Positions 4,553 through 6,251 of a stretch of 6,251 nucleotides of DNA are shown in pieces. The notes below the pieces were generated by a model. That model searched no databases and had not been told where the DNA came from. It saw nothing but the letters and a program-made list of their open reading frames with translations. The position numbers and the translations under genes were made by a program. Position 1 is the first letter of the stretch, and every line of letters starts with the position of its first letter. The stretch is from JAVBNJ01 sp031551625 (GTDB lineage: Bacteria > Bacteroidota > Bacteroidia > Bacteroidales > UBA932), in assembly GCA_031551625.1 (NCBI GenBank), contig JAVBNJ010000126.1, positions 1 to 6,251 on the forward strand. Direction: 5' to 3'.

Positions 4553-5923
4553 ATGAATACAAAAAAATCCACTTCTTTACCCCACAGTTCTCGCGACGGA
4601 TTTGCGAGCAAATTCGGTGTGTTGGTAGCTGCCGCAGGCTCTGCGGTGGGGCTTGGTAATCTGTGGCGTTTTCCTTATATGGTGGCCGAAAACGGCGGAG
4701 CGGCTTTCATTATCATTTACATTTTATTCATGGTGGTACTGTGCTTGCCGGTAATGTTGGCCGAGTTTGTTATTGGCCGCCGCTCGCGTCGCGATGCTGT
4801 TGGTGCTTTCGATGTGTTGGCGCCACGCACGCCGTGGAAAACCATCGGTGTAATGGGTGTCATCGCTTCGTTTGTTATACTCGCTTTCTATTGTGTGGTG
4901 GGCGGTTGGACACTATCCTATATTTTCAATTCGTTTTCTCCTTCGTTCCTTACGCATACCGAGGCGGACTACGCCAATTTGTTCCATGCGTTGGTGGCAT
5001 CGCCATTGCAGCCGGTGTTGTGGGCGCTGTTGTTCATTCTGTTCACGGCGCTGGTGGTGGCTGGCGGCGTGAAAAACGGCATCGAACGCTATTCGAAAAT
5101 ACTGATGCCGATGTTGTTCGTTATAGTTGTCCTGCTGGCAGTGCGCTCGCTTACGCTTGACACCGAGATGAAGGGGCTGCGTTACCTCTTTACACCCGAT
5201 TTCTCGAAAGTAACGCCCGATGTTGTGTTGGGCGCACTGGGGCAAGCGTTCTTCTCGCTCAGTATCGGCATGGGGTGCATGATTACTTATGGCTCATACG
5301 TTCCGAAATCGAATAATCTGCTGACAACTTCGTGGAGTGTGATGGGCACAGACCTTTTGTTTGCCCTGCTTTCCAGCTTGGCCGTGATTCCTGCTGTGTT
5401 TGCATTCGGCATTCCGCCTGGCGAAGGTCCGGGATTGGTGTTTGTCACATTCCCCGAAATTTTTGCCAAGCTGCCGTTAGGCAATTTGCTGTCTATTGTT
5501 TTCTTCGTGCTGCTGGCCATTGCAGCACTCACATCTTCTATCTCGCTGTTCGAAGTAATTACCGCCTACCTTGTCGATGCTCGCCGTTTCTCGCGTCGCA
5601 AAGCGGTATGGTTGGTGGGCATTGCTATTGGCGTAATTGGAAGCATTGCCTCGTTGTCGCAAGGTATACTGTCGTCGTTTACGCTGTTAGGCCGCAATTT
5701 TTTTAGTATGTGCGAAGACCTGTCGTCGAACATCATGCTACCAGTAGGGGGTATTCTCATCTCGCTGTTTGTCGGGTGGTATATGAAACCTGCCGATGTG
5801 AAAGACGAGTTATCCAATGACGGCGCCCTGCGCGTAGGGCTGTTCAACGTGGTGCTGTTTATCCTGCGCTACCTTGCGCCCGCTGCTATTTTAGTAATTT
5901 TACTGTATGGTTTATTCAAATAA
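4553..5923 (+). CDS. Sodium:neurotransmitter symporter (NSS/SNF) family transporter
   Basis: A secondary transporter of the LeuT-fold family that imports amino acids or related amines with sodium across the inner membrane. The ATG at 4553 gives 456 residues; an in-frame TTG two codons earlier is less likely. The family signature is clear in TM1: AAAGSAVGLGNLWRFPY (26-42), whose unwound part contributes to the sodium and substrate sites. Further hallmarks are NGGAAF (47-52), QAFFSLSIGMGCMITYGSY (231-249) in TM6, ALTSSISLFE (325-334) in TM8, which carries Na2-site serines, and NIMLPVGG (393-400) near TM10. I count about 11 membrane segments (near 22-41, 50-74, 98-126, 153-171, 182-200, 225-249, 263-288, 309-340, 350-374, 390-411, 427-454), usual for bacterial members. 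The substrate cannot be read from the sequence. It lies between lpxK and an mrp-type gene with short gaps, so co-transcription is likely, with no obvious functional link. Confidence 0.93.
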   Translation: MNTKKSTSLPHSSRDGFASKFGVLVAAAGSAVGLGNLWRFPYMVAENGGAAFIIIYILFMVVLCLPVMLAEFVIGRRSRRDAVGAFDVLAPRTPWKTIGVMGVIASFVILAFYCVVGGWTLSYIFNSFSPSFLTHTEADYANLFHALVASPLQPVLWALLFILFTALVVAGGVKNGIERYSKILMPMLFVIVVLLAVRSLTLDTEMKGLRYLFTPDFSKVTPDVVLGALGQAFFSLSIGMGCMITYGSYVPKSNNLLTTSWSVMGTDLLFALLSSLAVIPAVFAFGIPPGEGPGLVFVTFPEIFAKLPLGNLLSIVFFVLLAIAALTSSISLFEVITAYLVDARRFSRRKAVWLVGIAIGVIGSIASLSQGILSSFTLLGRNFFSMCEDLSSNIMLPVGGILISLFVGWYMKPADVKDELSNDGALRVGLFNVVLFILRYLAPAAILVILLYGLFK

Positions 5924-5930
5924 TATATAA

Positions 5931-6251
5931 ATGGAACTGACACAAGAAAACATAACTACTATTTTAGGTAAAGTTCTGCATCCCGCATCGGGAAAGGATA
6001 TTGTGAGTATGGGCTTGGTCGAAAATATTCAAATCGACGGCAAAAAAATACGTATGCGCTTGGTGTTTCCGCAACCAGACCCGTTATCGGCAAGTATTAA
6101 AAAAGAATGCGAAGCCGTGCTGCAAGCTGCTTTTCCTAATGCCGAGATACACGGCAACATTATGGAGTTGGTACGCGAGAAAAAAGAAACTAAAAAATTA
6201 GTTGCTGAAACATACGATGGATTGTCACACGTAAAACACATTATTGCCGTA
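5931..6251 (+). CDS. Mrp/ApbC-type iron-sulfur cluster carrier ATPase, N-terminal part (3' end outside window)
   Basis: An open frame from ATG 5931 runs to the window edge (107 residues). It begins MELTQENITTILGKVLHPAS and contains GKDIVSMGLVENIQIDG (21-37). These are features of the MIP18/DUF59 domain found at the N terminus of many Mrp/ApbC (NBP35-like) ATPases, which carry or load Fe-S clusters on target proteins in the cytoplasm. The last visible residues, VKHIIAV, are where the deviant Walker A loop GKGGVGKS normally follows, but that loop is beyond the end and cannot be seen. The spacer after the transporter stop is only 7 bases, so the gene is the third member of the lpxK operon. A stand-alone DUF59 protein is possible but less likely, given the 30 or so residues past the domain ending in the Mrp-like VKHIIAV. 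Confidence 0.88.
   Translation, partial: MELTQENITTILGKVLHPASGKDIVSMGLVENIQIDGKKIRMRLVFPQPDPLSASIKKECEAVLQAAFPNAEIHGNIMELVREKKETKKLVAETYDGLSHVKHIIAV

Noticed and set aside
4913..5245. Long reverse-strand frames opposite the symporter (and similar ones opposite clpB and lpxK)
   Set aside because: They lie wholly within well-conserved + strand genes and their translations are low-complexity or His/Arg/Gln-rich, as expected for shadow frames.

Overview
The window looks like a chromosomal segment from a member of the Bacteroidota, most likely the Bacteroidales. The evidence is the -7 promoter boxes of the form TAnnTTTG (1079-1086 and 2845-2852), the general lack of Shine-Dalgarno sequences, a small lipoprotein with a Bacteroidota-style surface-export tail (Cys-Ser-Lys-Asp-Glu) and the character of the housekeeping proteins. 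I cannot name a genus from sequence alone.

Layout, all on the + strand. (1) 1-946: the C-terminal part of the disaggregase ClpB, closed by a strong intrinsic terminator. (2) 1127-1414: a short secreted protein with one complete tetratricopeptide repeat, behind a good promoter. It appears clipped by a one-base loss in a run of A. (3) 1534-2724: a two-gene AT-rich cassette. The first gene encodes an 85-residue cysteine-containing lipoprotein. The second encodes a 288-residue membrane protein that joins a MauE/DoxX-like four-helix domain carrying CGCFG to a thioredoxin-like domain carrying CPHC. A strong terminator lies between the two, ending 7 bases before the second start codon. (4) 2725-3058: 334 bases without a protein gene. 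They hold a terminator, a -7 box directly after it, and a roughly 150-base sequence that folds into a long rod with several compensating helices and a U-rich end. This is a strong candidate structured RNA. (5) 3059-3370: a small Xre-type helix-turn-helix protein immediately downstream of that RNA, with its own terminator. (6) 3439-6251: a compact operon of lpxK (lipid A 4'-kinase), a sodium:neurotransmitter-symporter family transporter and the start of an Mrp/ApbC-type iron-sulfur carrier ATPase, with gaps of 25 and 7 bases.

The two ends are ordinary housekeeping genes with fairly GC-rich codons. The middle (about 950-3430) is AT-rich, made of small independently terminated units, and looks like accessory DNA. 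The most interesting parts are the structured RNA coupled to the helix-turn-helix gene, and the lipoprotein plus membrane thiol-redox pair, which could be a dedicated disulfide system for a small surface protein. In both cases a terminator stands just upstream of a start codon with no room for a promoter, which suggests control by read-through.
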